Origin: Mesodorylaimus sp. YZB2_4
Lineage: Eukaryota > Nematoda > Enoplea > Dorylaimida > Dorylaimidae
Direction of reading: 5' to 3'
Assembly: GCA_030248295.1 (NCBI GenBank)
Contig: JASANH010001508.1
Location: forward strand, 310,001 to 374,000
DNA: 64,000 nt
The notes under the pieces were generated by a model, which saw nothing but the letters and a program-made list of their open reading frames with translations, was not told the DNA's origin and did not search any database. A program made the position numbers and the translations under genes. Of the stretch, positions 21,232 to 32,135 are shown one piece after another. The number at the start of each line of letters is the position of its first letter. The stretch's first letter is position 1.

Positions 21232-24200
21232 GTAAGTGTGTCCGGTATAGGATATTGAAGTGCCAGGTGCAGAAGGCTATGATAAGCCAGATTGAGCGAG
21301 CAACTGATAACATTAGGTCTAATCGTAAGCACGCGAGCCTCTCAAATGAGTGATAGCCTCGAAAGAAAATCCAGTGAGCCGATGAGACCACCAAGGATCG
21401 AGTTCAAACAGCAGGTCTTTGGTTGGGAATTTCGATGCTTCGTCTGTCGATCCAAAGCCAATCGACCGAGAAGGATCAGAAATGAGTGGCAACATCCACC
21501 CCATACTTGAGTTCTTTTCTGTCCGTTCGATGCTCGGGAAAATCGGTCTGACCCGAATTCATGCATACAAACATTTTTTTAATGTTTCCTCCAGCGAATG
21601 CCAGTTTTGGATCCGATGACGTCAAGCTCTGACCAATCTTTACATTTGCCACCTTGAAATACGTTGAGCGAAAAGTTCAAAGAAGCCTTTTTGGTCGGAT
21701 GGAGGCTGACTGGTTGTAAATATTTCAGCAAGTCTTCGTCTGATAATGACGCTAGTAGCAAGAGCTAAGCTCACCAGTGGCAACAACAGTCTGTCAGCCA
21801 GTGTCGAGTAGATCAAGCATGTTCACGCTCCTGCCAGGTGTCCATACTCTCCTTTTCCCACCACTGTGGCTTCGGTTTTTTCTGTTCATTTGGAAAAAAT
21901 GAAGGGATTGAAAGGGAGTTTCGAGAAAAAGAGACTTTCCTGGCACTTGTGGATCAGATACTGTGTTGATTGCATGACATTGTGTGCTGCTGCTTTTACC
22001 GTTCTGTCACCTCATGCTCCTTAGAACCTCTCTCGGCTCTTATAATAGAAGAATTTCTTCTAAAGCTTGAATCGTCCAAGCGTAAGAGTCCGACCGGAAG
22101 ACATTCGATATTTTCTATTGATTTGACTCCTTTTTAACTTTTTCGACAGTGCGTGAGTGCTCGAGCATAAACGGCAATCGAACAACAATGAAAGGAGAAA
22201 GCAGAAAAGACGTCAGACATTAGCTAAGAAGGCTACGTTCGCTCGTCTCGACCAGAAATTCCCTCGATTCGTTTGCATTGCACCAACGCCTTTCAATCTA
22301 TTTCTATTCCTCTTTTCCTTTTTTCATACTGAAAGCAAGAGTCAAGAAGAAAATCTTAGCCATAACTTACGTGACACAAGTCTCGTATTTTGTGGCTTTT
22401 TCGCGTGCCGACTTCCAACCTCTTCGAAATCTAGTGCTTTCAATTTTGTCGTGGCCGTTCGGAGAGTGGAGGACGCTCGAATGGTTGTGCTCGGAATTTG
22501 ATTACGTTGAGAGAATGATGCACGCTGATCAGCGAAGTCTTGGTGTACTGTTTCCAAAACTGTAATCTGCAGTCGTTTTGTGAAGCGCGAAGTAGGTAAC
22601 TGAATAGGCTCATCGATTGTACGTGATAGAAGTTAAACTTGTAGTCGTACTTTTGGCGCTTCAAGTTTAGCCCATCGAGTCCAATGCTGGAAATCTGAGT
22701 TTAACTCGATTATTATCGTTCTTGTCGACATAATTTTCGCTTTGGCTGATCATTTATTTGCTGCTAAAGCATTCGTTTCTAAGCTCTGGAAACGGAGCTG
22801 ATATCAGAAGAAAGTTTTGGCGAGCTCGTATTTCGTGGACACCAGTGCGAAGAGTTGCTTTTGAGAGCCATCATACTACTATGCATCATACTGACTTAGA
22901 CTGACGATGAGAATCGGTTGGTTTAGATTGCGGTTTCACATCATTAGGAGCAACTCAACTCTGGTTTATGGATTTGCTCGTCGAAGTGCGGGCGAAGACA
23001 GGGTCTATTACTTTACTCATTCGATTACTCTCTACTAAGATTCAGAGAGATTTTCAAATATGATGTTCGATTTGGATTGTAACCCGGCATAAGGGCTGAC
23101 TTATACTGTAGGATCTTTTTTCGTCTAATCCGATTTCTTGGATGCTTAAGCCTTCCTAGCAGTTTGTCTGAGAAAAATGCCGGCGAAAACAGCTCCACCT
23201 ACCGCCAACAGTGCCAGTCCAACAATGGAGGGCGCCAATAAACACAAGTTACGGTTTCCTCCGAACATGGATGAGGACTTAAAAGAAGTTAACATAAAAA
23301 TACAGGATGTGGGCCTTGAGGTGAGTTAAGGTAAACGTGCAAGAGTTCTGCAGGTGCTTATGCGGCCTCGGTGTTTGCAAGGACCATTGGGAGAACCCAC
23401 ATTTCGGAGTCTCCATGTATGGAGTACAGCAACTTGATATGATTCTTGTCTTCAAAGGTGCTCATATCTTATGTTAGAATATACACTCGGTGTAGAAAAA
23501 AGTAAGACAGAGTAGACCTGAGCGTACGAGCGCCGGCTTAGGCTATTGCAAAACAGGCAATTGTAAAAACTGCATGGAAAAGATGTGTTGTACTCTGAGA
23601 CAGAGAATTTATACGATACAGACTGTTCTACACAGTTTGTCATAGACTGTTGTTAACTGCTTACAGCAATTCTATTAGTGAGCTTATAACAGATGTGATT
23701 TCGCGTATTTTTGTTTCGTTTAGTCTCTCGAGAGCACGAGGCGTATGCTAGCGCTATGCGAAGAGAGCAAGGAAGCGGGTATAAAAACGCTGGTCATGTT
23801 GGACGATCAAGGAGGTGAGAGCGTGCTTGTTCACGTTGTAGGTGTCCTTGACTGATCCGCTGCTTGGTGATTTTTAGAGCAGTTGGAAAGGATAGAACAG
23901 GGCTTAGATACGATTAATCAGGACATGCGCGAAGCCGAAGAGCATCTGAAAGGCATGGAGAAATGTTGTGGGCTATGCGTTCTTCCATGCAGCAAGTGAG
24001 TTCATCCCTGATGGCTAGGAACCAGAGGGAAGGGTCCCTTGCTGGTCAGCATCCGATGAAGAATGGATCGCCAATGTCCGGGCAACTAACATAAAATAAT
24101 TGCTCATTGCATTTCATTTCTTTGACTCTTCGTAAAAGCCAATCACGTTTTTTGAACTCGCTATAATGCATTTTAAGGGGGGACGATTTTGAGAAGAATG

Positions 24201-25644
24201 CGGCCTATGCCAACACTTGGAAGAAGGATGACGATGGAGGTGTGGTTAGTGATCAACCTCGTATCACAGTTGGCGATCCAAATGCTATGGGTCCTAGCGG
24301 CGGGTATATCACTCGGTAAGGAAACTATGGCCGCTATTGGCCTGTCAACTCCGCACAAACTAGCTTGGCCTTTTAGAATAACCAACGACGCACGCGAAGA
24401 TGAAATGGATGAGAACATGGGTCAGGTGTCGAGTATGATTGGCAATCTAAGAAACATGGCCATTGACATGGGCACTGAGATCAGCAATCAGAACAGGCAA
24501 TTGGAGAGGATCAATGATAAGGTACGTCTTTGGTCTTGCGCACCTAACTAGTCTCATTGGTCACATTTTTGAAAGGTCCTTCCTGACATCAGTGTACAGT
24601 GGTGTGCTCGGCCTTTCACTATTTTTGCAGCGTGCTGCATGTTATTTACGAGCCAGTGTTTCTTTCATTCGTCATAGTCTTGTGCATGCAGCAAGCACGG
24701 GACCGTGTGTGACCTTGACTCTGACTGGGGTTAAATTTTTGTGATGCATGTCCCTCGTTTGACATCTCTTTGGAATGTTTGGAATTCACTGCGACACGTC
24801 TCTTTCCTCGATCATCGATTACCACCACGATTCTGATTTTTCCACACCGGTGCCCAGACCGCCCACCATTTGGTCATTCGCGATCCTGTGCACGGCACTT
24901 CCACTTCGATGCCATCCTTTCCGTGTAGTCTGGCCTCTCTATATCATGTAGCGCTAGCTTCTTTCACTACTATAGGGTTTATCCGATTTGGTCAGAGTGA
25001 ATGCGGCTCGCGACCGAACGGCACAAATTATTCGAAAGGCTTGAAACGTCCGGCAGCCATTCGTCAAATTTTCGAACTCCCTGTCGCTCAACTGCTTTTC
25101 GCTTCTAATGGCCGACTTTGCTTTGTCGCCATCTACCTATATGGCTTGCGATTGGCTTCTGTCTGCTCTTTGCTCGCTTACTTTTTTGGACGTAGAATGT
25201 CTGGGTGGAAGTAGAATTTATTAGTTTTCTCGACCAGTTCAGAATCGCCCCTTTTTGGTTTTTTAAATTCTGCTTGGTCCTCTGTGCCGTCTGGTAGCGC
25301 TGGATGAATGTTTTGTGTCTAGCCATGGGGCATGGATTTATTTTGTACCGGTCAAAATTCAGAAAAGGTCATTAACCTCCTGAGCGCCAGGGTTTCAGTA
25401 TCTGTTAGCTAATTGACCCAAATGAGATTCGGAGACTGCAATGTGCGCTGTAGTAGGGTGCTGAAGTATACCATACTTGTGCCGTACATGTTGATTTCCA
25501 TGCTGTCTTGCGATCCTTTTGAGTTTACCCGTCTGCCGTGGTGGGCGTGTTGTTACACATTTCTTACTTTATTAGACAATATCGAATCAAGAACGCGTCG
25601 GCGCAGCCAACCAAAGAGCGACGAAGATTATCGCCAAAGCGTGA
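21148..25644 (+). CDS. SNAP25: SNAP-25, neuronal t-SNARE, with alternative first and last exons
   Basis: Provides two of the four helices of the SNARE bundle that drives synaptic vesicle fusion, together with syntaxin and synaptobrevin on the plasma membrane. Common exons: 23724-23814, 23878-23995, 24178-24315, 24377-24521. Exon 1A 21148-21231 plus these plus last exon 24976-25044 or 25576-25644 gives 214 aa, the family's usual length. Exon 1B (23177-23320) gives 234 aa. Helix 1 contains [20 protein letters not shown]. The palmitoylated linker has four cysteines, [10 protein letters not shown] (Cys88, 89, 92, 96 in form A). Helix 2 contains [31 protein letters not shown] and [12 protein letters not shown]. 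Both last exons are 69 nt, phase 0, and encode equivalent 22-residue ends of helix 2. Identification is certain; use of the alternative exons is inferred from sequence. Confidence 0.95.
23177..23320 (+). other. SNAP25: SNAP-25 alternative first coding exon 1B
   Basis: 48 codons from ATG 23177 to a GTGAGT donor, also phase 0. A 30-residue Pro/Asn/Lys-rich leader precedes [18 protein letters not shown], which aligns with the end of exon 1A. It lies in what is otherwise the first intron and would need its own promoter. Phase and alignment make a chance frame unlikely. Confidence 0.72.
24976..25044 (+). other. SNAP25: SNAP-25 alternative last exon 6a
   Basis: 69 nt after a CTATAG acceptor, phase 0, encoding [20 protein letters not shown] plus KA and stop. 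It fits the end of SNARE helix 2 but is less like canonical SNAP-25 than exon 6b. Confidence 0.78.
25576..25644 (+). other. SNAP25: SNAP-25 alternative last exon 6b
   Basis: 69 nt after a TTATTAG acceptor, phase 0, encoding [20 protein letters not shown] plus KA and stop. The ANQRATK block matches canonical SNAP-25 very closely. It lies 531 bases after exon 6a, has the same length and phase, and both end in KA, which points to tandem exon duplication. Confidence 0.85.
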
Positions 25645-27124
25645 ACGATGACAAGGTCTAAAAAATTTCTTTATTTCGCATGCAAATAGGAAATCGGCGA
25701 GAAGACGAATTATGATTTAATTTCGACCTTTTCCTTTTTTCCACGTTTTTGTTTCTGTATTGACTAGAAGAGACGTATCATCATTCATACTCGTATGAGT
25801 TGTGTCGCAAGTGCTACCTATTTTACTATATCTGATGTATCAAAAAAGCGTACGCCAATAAGCAAGTGCATAAAGGGAAAGAGGTAACTTTTGGTAGGTA
25901 GGCTTGTCCTTGCAAAGTTGCAAGCTGGTTTTTTTCACACAGTAATAATTTTGTGGAGCATGCGAATAATACGGATATGACTGCTTGCTGCTGTTTGTCG
26001 ACGAGAAAGAAGGATGTTGGATGAAATTCAAACTTGTTTGTTGAATATACAGTGAAGTGCGTACAGCACGTGCAGTTACCTACTGTGCAATGCCAGTTGA
26101 TACTGTACTGTAGACACCGAATCAGGTCGGGTTTAACTTGACTCAACCGACCCGACCCGAAAGTCCCTGACCCAAAATCTTGGGTCGGGCTGACCCGAAT
26201 TCATTACAAGCAGCTGAACTTCCTTGCGGTAAAATTTCTGCACCATTTCTATTATTAATGCAGACTTAATGTTTGCCACAGAGCCAATGCCGGGGTTTTC
26301 CAGCCAGGTATGCCTAATCGTAAGGAGTTACTTCTTCATGTTGAGGAATCAAATGTTCCTGGACTCCCAATAAGACTAGTCATAAATTATAATCTTACTC
26401 ACAAGGGAGCATCGCCAAGCGACCAAGTCGAACTTTGCAAAACCAAAAATTTTAATGTGTTCCTATGTGCAAAATATTGGAGGTGTCCGGCAAGCTAGTC
26501 CGTAGTCGTCAGCGAACAAAGTACCATGAAATTTTTGAATTCTGCTGGATTTTTGGGGTTTTTTGAGGAAAAAGCCCAAAACCGGAGTGTTGGAAGCTAA
26601 AACTCGAAGCCTGAAACCCGAAAACCGAGTTTGGAAAGAGCCCTGCGTGTTTTTCTCAACGCCCGGGTTCCAGCACACAAAAATTCAAATGGCTTAAGAC
26701 GCTGGCCACGGTTGACCCAGACGCCTCTAATATTTTGCACAGAGCTTTATTTTGCACCTGGGAACAAATTACAATTTTTGGTTTTCTAAAGTTCGACTTG
26801 ATGGTTGGCGATATTCCCTTTTCCCACTCATTTGTCAGAGTTGCTTATAACTCTTAAGCAGGACACTCAGAAACAGATCCTTACGCAGAAAATTTGGTCA
26901 AAGTCGCATCCAACAATTAGCCTGACTTTCTTGGAAGTTACTGAATGAAAACGTGAGAATGCGAGACCTTGTGCATGCATGCATATTAAACAAATTCTAC
27001 AAAACCTGAAATTTGGAAGAGATATAATAGGACCCTGCAAAACTGTAGTATTTTCAACCCGTTTGACCCGACAAAAGTGACCCGGCTCCATTTTGATCCA
27101 TTACGATCCGACCAGATCCGATGC

Positions 27125-27200
27125 CAGGCAGGTTAGGCGTCTGCCTCTGACTTCAGGTGCACAGTTGGAGGCGAGTTTTCGACTCGCGCCCTGGTAAATC
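27125..27200 (+). repeat. tRNA-like SINE head or tRNA pseudogene
   Basis: The sequence reads like a tRNA, with GGCAGGTTAGGCGTCTGCCT as D-arm side, a CTGACTTCAG anticodon-loop-like segment, and GAGTTTTCGACTC resembling the T-arm with a box-B core. The acceptor stem does not pair well, and no A-tail boundary is clear. I treat it as a tRNA-derived repeat, not a working tRNA gene. Confidence 0.4.
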
Positions 27201-29130
27201 ATTTCTTGTGTGTCAAGTGACCTCCTCTGCCAGGCTGCACGAATCGCGACTGCAACAATTATGGTTGAGGCCATGTGATTAGACTCTTGGCTGAGTGATT
27301 GGTTTTTTTATGAGGCGTCCGCGTTGTTGGTCTGAATTGCACTCTAGATTAATCGGTTCTAGGACCCTCAGAACCTCCTCCGCAGCCGACACGTGCGGCT
27401 GCTGCTTGAGTTGTGAGCCTACCATAATCGCTCCCAGTGTGTGGTTGGCATAACAGAGTATAAGCGAGGTGCCGTGGACTGGGCTTGTTCGTTCTTGCGG
27501 CTCATAGCCTTCCAATCGCTCCCTAGTTCGCTTTGGGGCAGGCGAGCTACAAGCTCTATCAAGTGTGACCCTGTTTGTCTGCCACATCGCCCAGGAAGTA
27601 AGTAACACAGCCGGCTACAAGTCAAATTCGCTTTTAAGTGCAGCTGCGCACAGTGCTACCAAGCAAGGACAGTAGCATACCACATACTCAGAATCAGCGC
27701 GCATGTAGAGCACACTGAATACGTGAGTAGGCGCTCTGCACAGTAGCACTGGCCCTGCCAGGCTGGCCTCCTCTGCTGGTAGTCCCTCCTGCTGCAAAAC
27801 GATAGATTGTGCCGCTTTTTTGGGCTTGGCTTGGCAGAGTCAAGGGAGCACGTTCGTTTGCTTAATCGTATGTATATATCGCGGCTGCCTATCGATATGA
27901 TTACTTATGGCCACTCGACTCAAGTGACTTGTATGTTTCGATAAGGTTACTTCGTTAAATGCAGCCACACAGCCATCAAGATATGGCTTTCTTGTTTGCC
28001 GCTGCTTTGCCAGCGCATAGATTGTATTCGTACCTACGGATACACAACCTAAAGCTTGTTGCACTCATCTCGAATATAAGCATTTTTGATTAGCTAGATT
28101 TGACGCAAAGGATTGATGATAAAAAATTATTGATGAGTCTCGGCATTGTACCCTTCTGGAAATGAGAACGAACTTTGTGTTCCAGTAAGAGTGGTATTTC
28201 AGGAGATAAGCTTGTTTTCAGCACACTTCGTCCTTTCAGACGCTATCAGTGCCTTGCTGTAGCAGCAGGGACTCGTATACACTTTACTTTCAACTCGCAT
28301 CGTTTCCTTCACGAACATGCTATACCTAGCTAGTTTTACCCCTTTTTTCAAATTCCTTGTTGAATTCTAGTCCTCTTAACTGCAGCAGAGGCTAATGTGA
28401 TGTTGTCTACAGTTAATATTCACTTCTCATCGCTTACACGATCATTTTTGTGGGAGTTAGCATCAGAAGTGCAACTCCGCCAGGGCCAAAAATGCTTCTG
28501 CTCACCATGTTTCCCGGCGCGTTATGGGGTTGGTTGTATCAAAAAGATGATCAATCCGCTTTTACCTTTAACAGCCCCGAAGTAATTTTGAGAAAACGAC
28601 AGGAGTGCTTTCGCAATGTGTTCTTCATAACAGAACCGCCTCTTATACCTATATAGATGTTTTTTCTCGCATGAGTCCGGCCTCACCATAGCGAGCTCGC
28701 TGTGCTTCTATGTTTGGTTCAGGCCATGGACTGCTGTAGGGCCTTTCATGATAGCTTCATTCTGTGTGGTACTGCACATACTGTCCAACATGCTCTTTCT
28801 GGCAACCTCCTGCACGCCGCATTGCCAGCACACAGTGTGTTGCTCGGCCCCAGTGAATTTTGAACCTTCGCAGGGAATAAAATGGGCATCCTCACATTTT
28901 GTTGTTTTCTGTTTACACTCTTGCAACTTTTTTGAATCTTCTTTCCAATTTTCGAACCTAAGACCAACTTGAACGGACTCCGTGCATATCGCTGGTTCTA
29001 ATGATAAATAATAAGATGCTATGGCTCTGCAATGAGCAACGGTTTTTGAATTTAGCTTAGCGAATTGCCGGTTCTGTCCTGCCCACTGGACCCGCCGTGC
29101 CGCGGTTGCGAAAATCAAAGATATTGGGCC

Positions 29131-29272
29131 TACTGTAACCAACGCACCTAGAAGGCGACAGGTAGACCGAAGTCTCTGGAACCAAAACTCCGACTTGAGG
29201 GGCAAGTCTCTCGACTATACCTGCTGCTGAAACATCAACCTGAGTGGCTGACGTCTCCCGACGGAGTGCTGG
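29131..29272 (+). repeat. Interspersed repeat, family B
   Basis: Shares ordered blocks with copies at 36896-37051, 58108-58270 and, reversed, 32168-32335: TGTAACCAACGCACC, AGACCGAAGTCTCT, AAAACTCCGACT, CAAGTCTCTCGACTATACCT, AAACATCAACC and GACGTCTCCC. Confidence 0.75.
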
Positions 29273-29865
29273 TTACACAACCTCCAAGGTGAGCGTTTGT
29301 TTATGCATGTAAAGTCTCGCCAGGCCGAATACACATGTGCACATGTGCATGATGCACAGTCATGACATTTGTAAGATGCACTAGGTTTCGAAACCGTGTG
29401 TGAGATCCAAGATTAGAAACATGCTTCAATTCGTGCTTCACGACCAGAATTATTGTGCAACTCCTTCTAGCTGCATAGAGGACATGCCAACAAGGCGCGA
29501 CTTCCTTCCCCCTGAAGACTCCTACTATGGGCTTCGACTAGAGTAGGTTTCTTGACGTCACATATTTTCGACGCCCCGTTGTTAATGGCTGATCAATCAT
29601 CCAGAATCTAAGGATAATAATTATGGTGATACTTACCAGATTACTGTAGGTCTGCAGAGTCTGGAGGCTTAAATTATTTTAGACCAGCATAATCTAAAAG
29701 CACTCAAGCGTAGTGGGCATCAGACTTCCCAGAGGGATAGGTGTCATTTACTCTTGCGTTGGCAGCGGGACTCATATCAGTCCTATCAGGCCGGCTCGAA
29801 CCATTGACCTTGCGTATGATGGACTAATATCACCTCCTGTTTCTGTTTCAGACCTCCCTTCAACG

Positions 29866-31125
29866 ATGAACGACACGCTGAACCTAAGCCGCACCCTTTG
29901 CCCCAATTTCGCCCCCAACGCCGAGCTGCTGATTCGTAGCGTGTATCCAAGAAATCTAACATTCCATAACAAGACCGCCGAGTTGGCATGGTACGCCTGC
30001 CAGTACGGGAGCATCGTCGACGTCCTGATCAAGACGACCAGATATACGGGAGTGGGAGAATGGGTAGCCTTCGCATTCGGTTTGGTCGGTTCCACTTTGG
30101 CCTTGGTCACGTTTTGGCGTAAGGAATACTCGAAATGCGTGACAATCATGTACCACAAAACTATTAATGCTATCGAAATCTTGAACTCTCTTCTCACTTT
30201 ACAATCAGCTTTGCACAGCTTTTATGCCGATCAACTTCTTCACTACGAGGCATGGGCTTTCTTCACAGCTCACATAGCTGAGAAATTAAGAAATTGTTTG
30301 TTCTGCTGGGTCAACCTGATCGTGTTGTGGGTGGCTGTAGAACGAGTCGTGGCTTGCTTGTTTTCACGCTATTTCGAGAAGATCAATCGAAGCGCGGTGG
30401 CCATCGCCGTTATCATCAATGCTGGCATCCTTGGTACAGCTATATTCTTGCCATACGGCTTCGGTGTCGACTACATTTATGATAATAAGACAGCTTCTTA
30501 TAAGATTGTGCCGAGTCGGTGGGCGCAATCGGGCGAATATGGAACCTACTCGCTGGCCCTGTCCATCGTGATGGTATGCAATTCGTGCTTACTCTTCTTC
30601 ACGTCCCTAATGGCCCTCACAGGCTTTCTTGCTATGACCAAGCGGAAGAAAGCATTAGCCAAGGCTTCGTCGAATAAGTTCGTGGGCTTGAGCGAGCTGA
30701 TGCGACAGTGCTCCTTGAACGTCCAGTTATGCATATTGCAAATGTGTGAAGCCGTGCCGTGTGTGGCCAACGTACTCTTGTTCTGCTATCTGACAGTGCG
30801 ATATCAATTCATTACTACCCTTGCTAACGTGACGACCGCCCCGTTCACGATGACTTATGACGAGGCCTCTACGAATGCTGATATGGTAGTGGCTGTCCTT
30901 TATTTGGGGACAGTGAATAGCTTCGGGGTTTCGGTCTCCCATTTCTGTAGGTTCTATTGGTACTTGATATTTAGCCCAAAGGTGCGAACAAGCTTTTTGG
31001 CTGTCATCGCTCGACGAGGTGGTTCGCACACATCGACTTACAAAGGCAAATCGATTCAGAAATCAGATAAGCCGAAGGATGCTGTCAGGGTGCGGTCAAG
31101 GGATAATGCCGTCGCTCCTATGTAG
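29866..31125 (+). CDS. Intronless 7TM receptor (419 aa), orphan
   Basis: A single-exon membrane protein with about seven hydrophobic segments, N-glycosylation sites in the N-terminus (NDT, NLS, NLT, NKT), and a basic Ser/Lys-rich cytoplasmic tail. ATG 29866 is preferred because the frame upstream to 29713 looks non-coding. A good acceptor-like CTGTTTCAG at 29843-29851, just before the ATG, suggests a spliced 5' UTR exon. At the end of TM3 it reads WVAVERVVACLFSRYF, an ERV in place of DRY. A KRKKALAK motif lies in the third cytoplasmic loop. TM7 lacks a standard NPxxY (VNSFGVSVSHFCRFYWYL). It belongs with divergent class A-like receptors. Ligand and coupling are unknown. It is not a close relative of the 1.8-kb receptor. 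Confidence 0.75.
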   Translation: MNDTLNLSRTLCPNFAPNAELLIRSVYPRNLTFHNKTAELAWYACQYGSIVDVLIKTTRYTGVGEWVAFAFGLVGSTLALVTFWRKEYSKCVTIMYHKTINAIEILNSLLTLQSALHSFYADQLLHYEAWAFFTAHIAEKLRNCLFCWVNLIVLWVAVERVVACLFSRYFEKINRSAVAIAVIINAGILGTAIFLPYGFGVDYIYDNKTASYKIVPSRWAQSGEYGTYSLALSIVMVCNSCLLFFTSLMALTGFLAMTKRKKALAKASSNKFVGLSELMRQCSLNVQLCILQMCEAVPCVANVLLFCYLTVRYQFITTLANVTTAPFTMTYDEASTNADMVVAVLYLGTVNSFGVSVSHFCRFYWYLIFSPKVRTSFLAVIARRGGSHTSTYKGKSIQKSDKPKDAVRVRSRDNAVAPM

Positions 31126-31394
31126 ACAAGGCAAGCTGGTATCTGTGTAGCAAATGCATGCATTATGCGTTTGTTGAGCAATGATGATGCAGTATGATGT
31201 GCATTGTACTGTGTGAGAATACTCTAGCGCCTTTCGCTAGACCGTTTTATATTATACTGCGTGCTGCTCTATCAAAGCTGGGCTTCTCGAAGCGATATCT
31301 GTACATGTCAATACTAATTACTCGTACGACACATGCTCGAAGCAACGTAGCGAAAAAAAAACGAAATGACCGTCTTTCAAGGTTTCTATCATCA

Positions 31395-31867
31395 CATAAT
31401 TTCGTGGGTTAGGCCCCCCGCCGCCCCAGTCCCCTACGCAAATTCCAACCCGTTTTGCCTGTACCAGGCCAGCAGTCATGAGGATAAGCAAGGCCGTGAG
31501 GTGACCAGCTCTCACGACAGCTTCCCTCTGTGTGTCTCCACTAGGAGCACCTCCACACGAGGGCATCCTGTGCCAGCATCAGCATCCCAGGATGATACTG
31601 GGCGAGAAGGGAGGGACCTTCCCGACTAGTGTTCGTAAACCAGTTTCCTAATTCTCTACTCGTTCGGCGTCCGCCACTCGACGGCACCAGCTGAGCCGCC
31701 CAGAGCCAGGTGTGCAAGGACAGCAATGAACTTAGTAAATCGCCGCCGAAGACTGTTTCCAAATCTGAGAACGGGCTAAATTGCCGCCCTCAGCGGGAAT
31801 AACACGGCGGTCAGAGCTGCTGGCGACCAGGCAATGCGCCTTATCAACTGAACCACCACGGTTCTAC
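31395..31867 (-). repeat. tRNA-derived SINE, family A
   Basis: Homologous along its length to 35556-35985, with shared ACCAGCTCTCACG, ACTAGGAGCACCTCCACACGAG and TTCTCTACTCGTTCGGCGTC blocks. The right end, read on the minus strand, begins with a tRNA-like box A (GTGGTTCAGTTGATAAGGC). No clear target duplication was found. Confidence 0.8.
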
Positions 31868-32135
31868 GACTGATGGTGAGAAGGCGCATCGAGCAGGAAT
31901 GGGGGCACAGCACCTGACATGGTCAAGGTCAGTTGTTTAGTCCATTTCTTTCTTTCCTTTCACACGAGTCAGCACTACGACATCATTAGCATCAACGGCG
32001 AGGCTCGATCGCAACCATCACAGATCTTCGGCTACGGGAACCCGTCGACGATCTCGGGGAAGATCTCAGGACCTCCTGCGCTATGTTCGTCGGGATCTTC
32101 ATCTGCGGCAGGTGCTGGCGCGGCGTACATGACCT

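Larger units (their letters stand above)
25645..29865. other. Repeat-rich intergenic region, no supported gene
   Basis: Contains GACCCG-type low-complexity stretches near 26125-26195 and 27055-27120, a tRNA-like sequence near 27125-27200, and a family-B repeat at 29131-29272. A minus-strand open frame at 29205-28708 (165 codons, Cys-rich second half) has no family I recognise and no clear splice support. Nothing else is supported. Confidence 0.4.

Noticed and set aside
28708..29205. Minus-strand 165-codon frame with a Cys-rich second half
   Set aside because: No signal peptide, no recognisable cysteine domain and no splice support. It overlaps a family-B repeat at its start.
29713..29865. 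51-residue N-terminal extension of the second 7TM receptor
   Set aside because: Lacks signal or domain features and contains a good splice acceptor just before ATG 29866.
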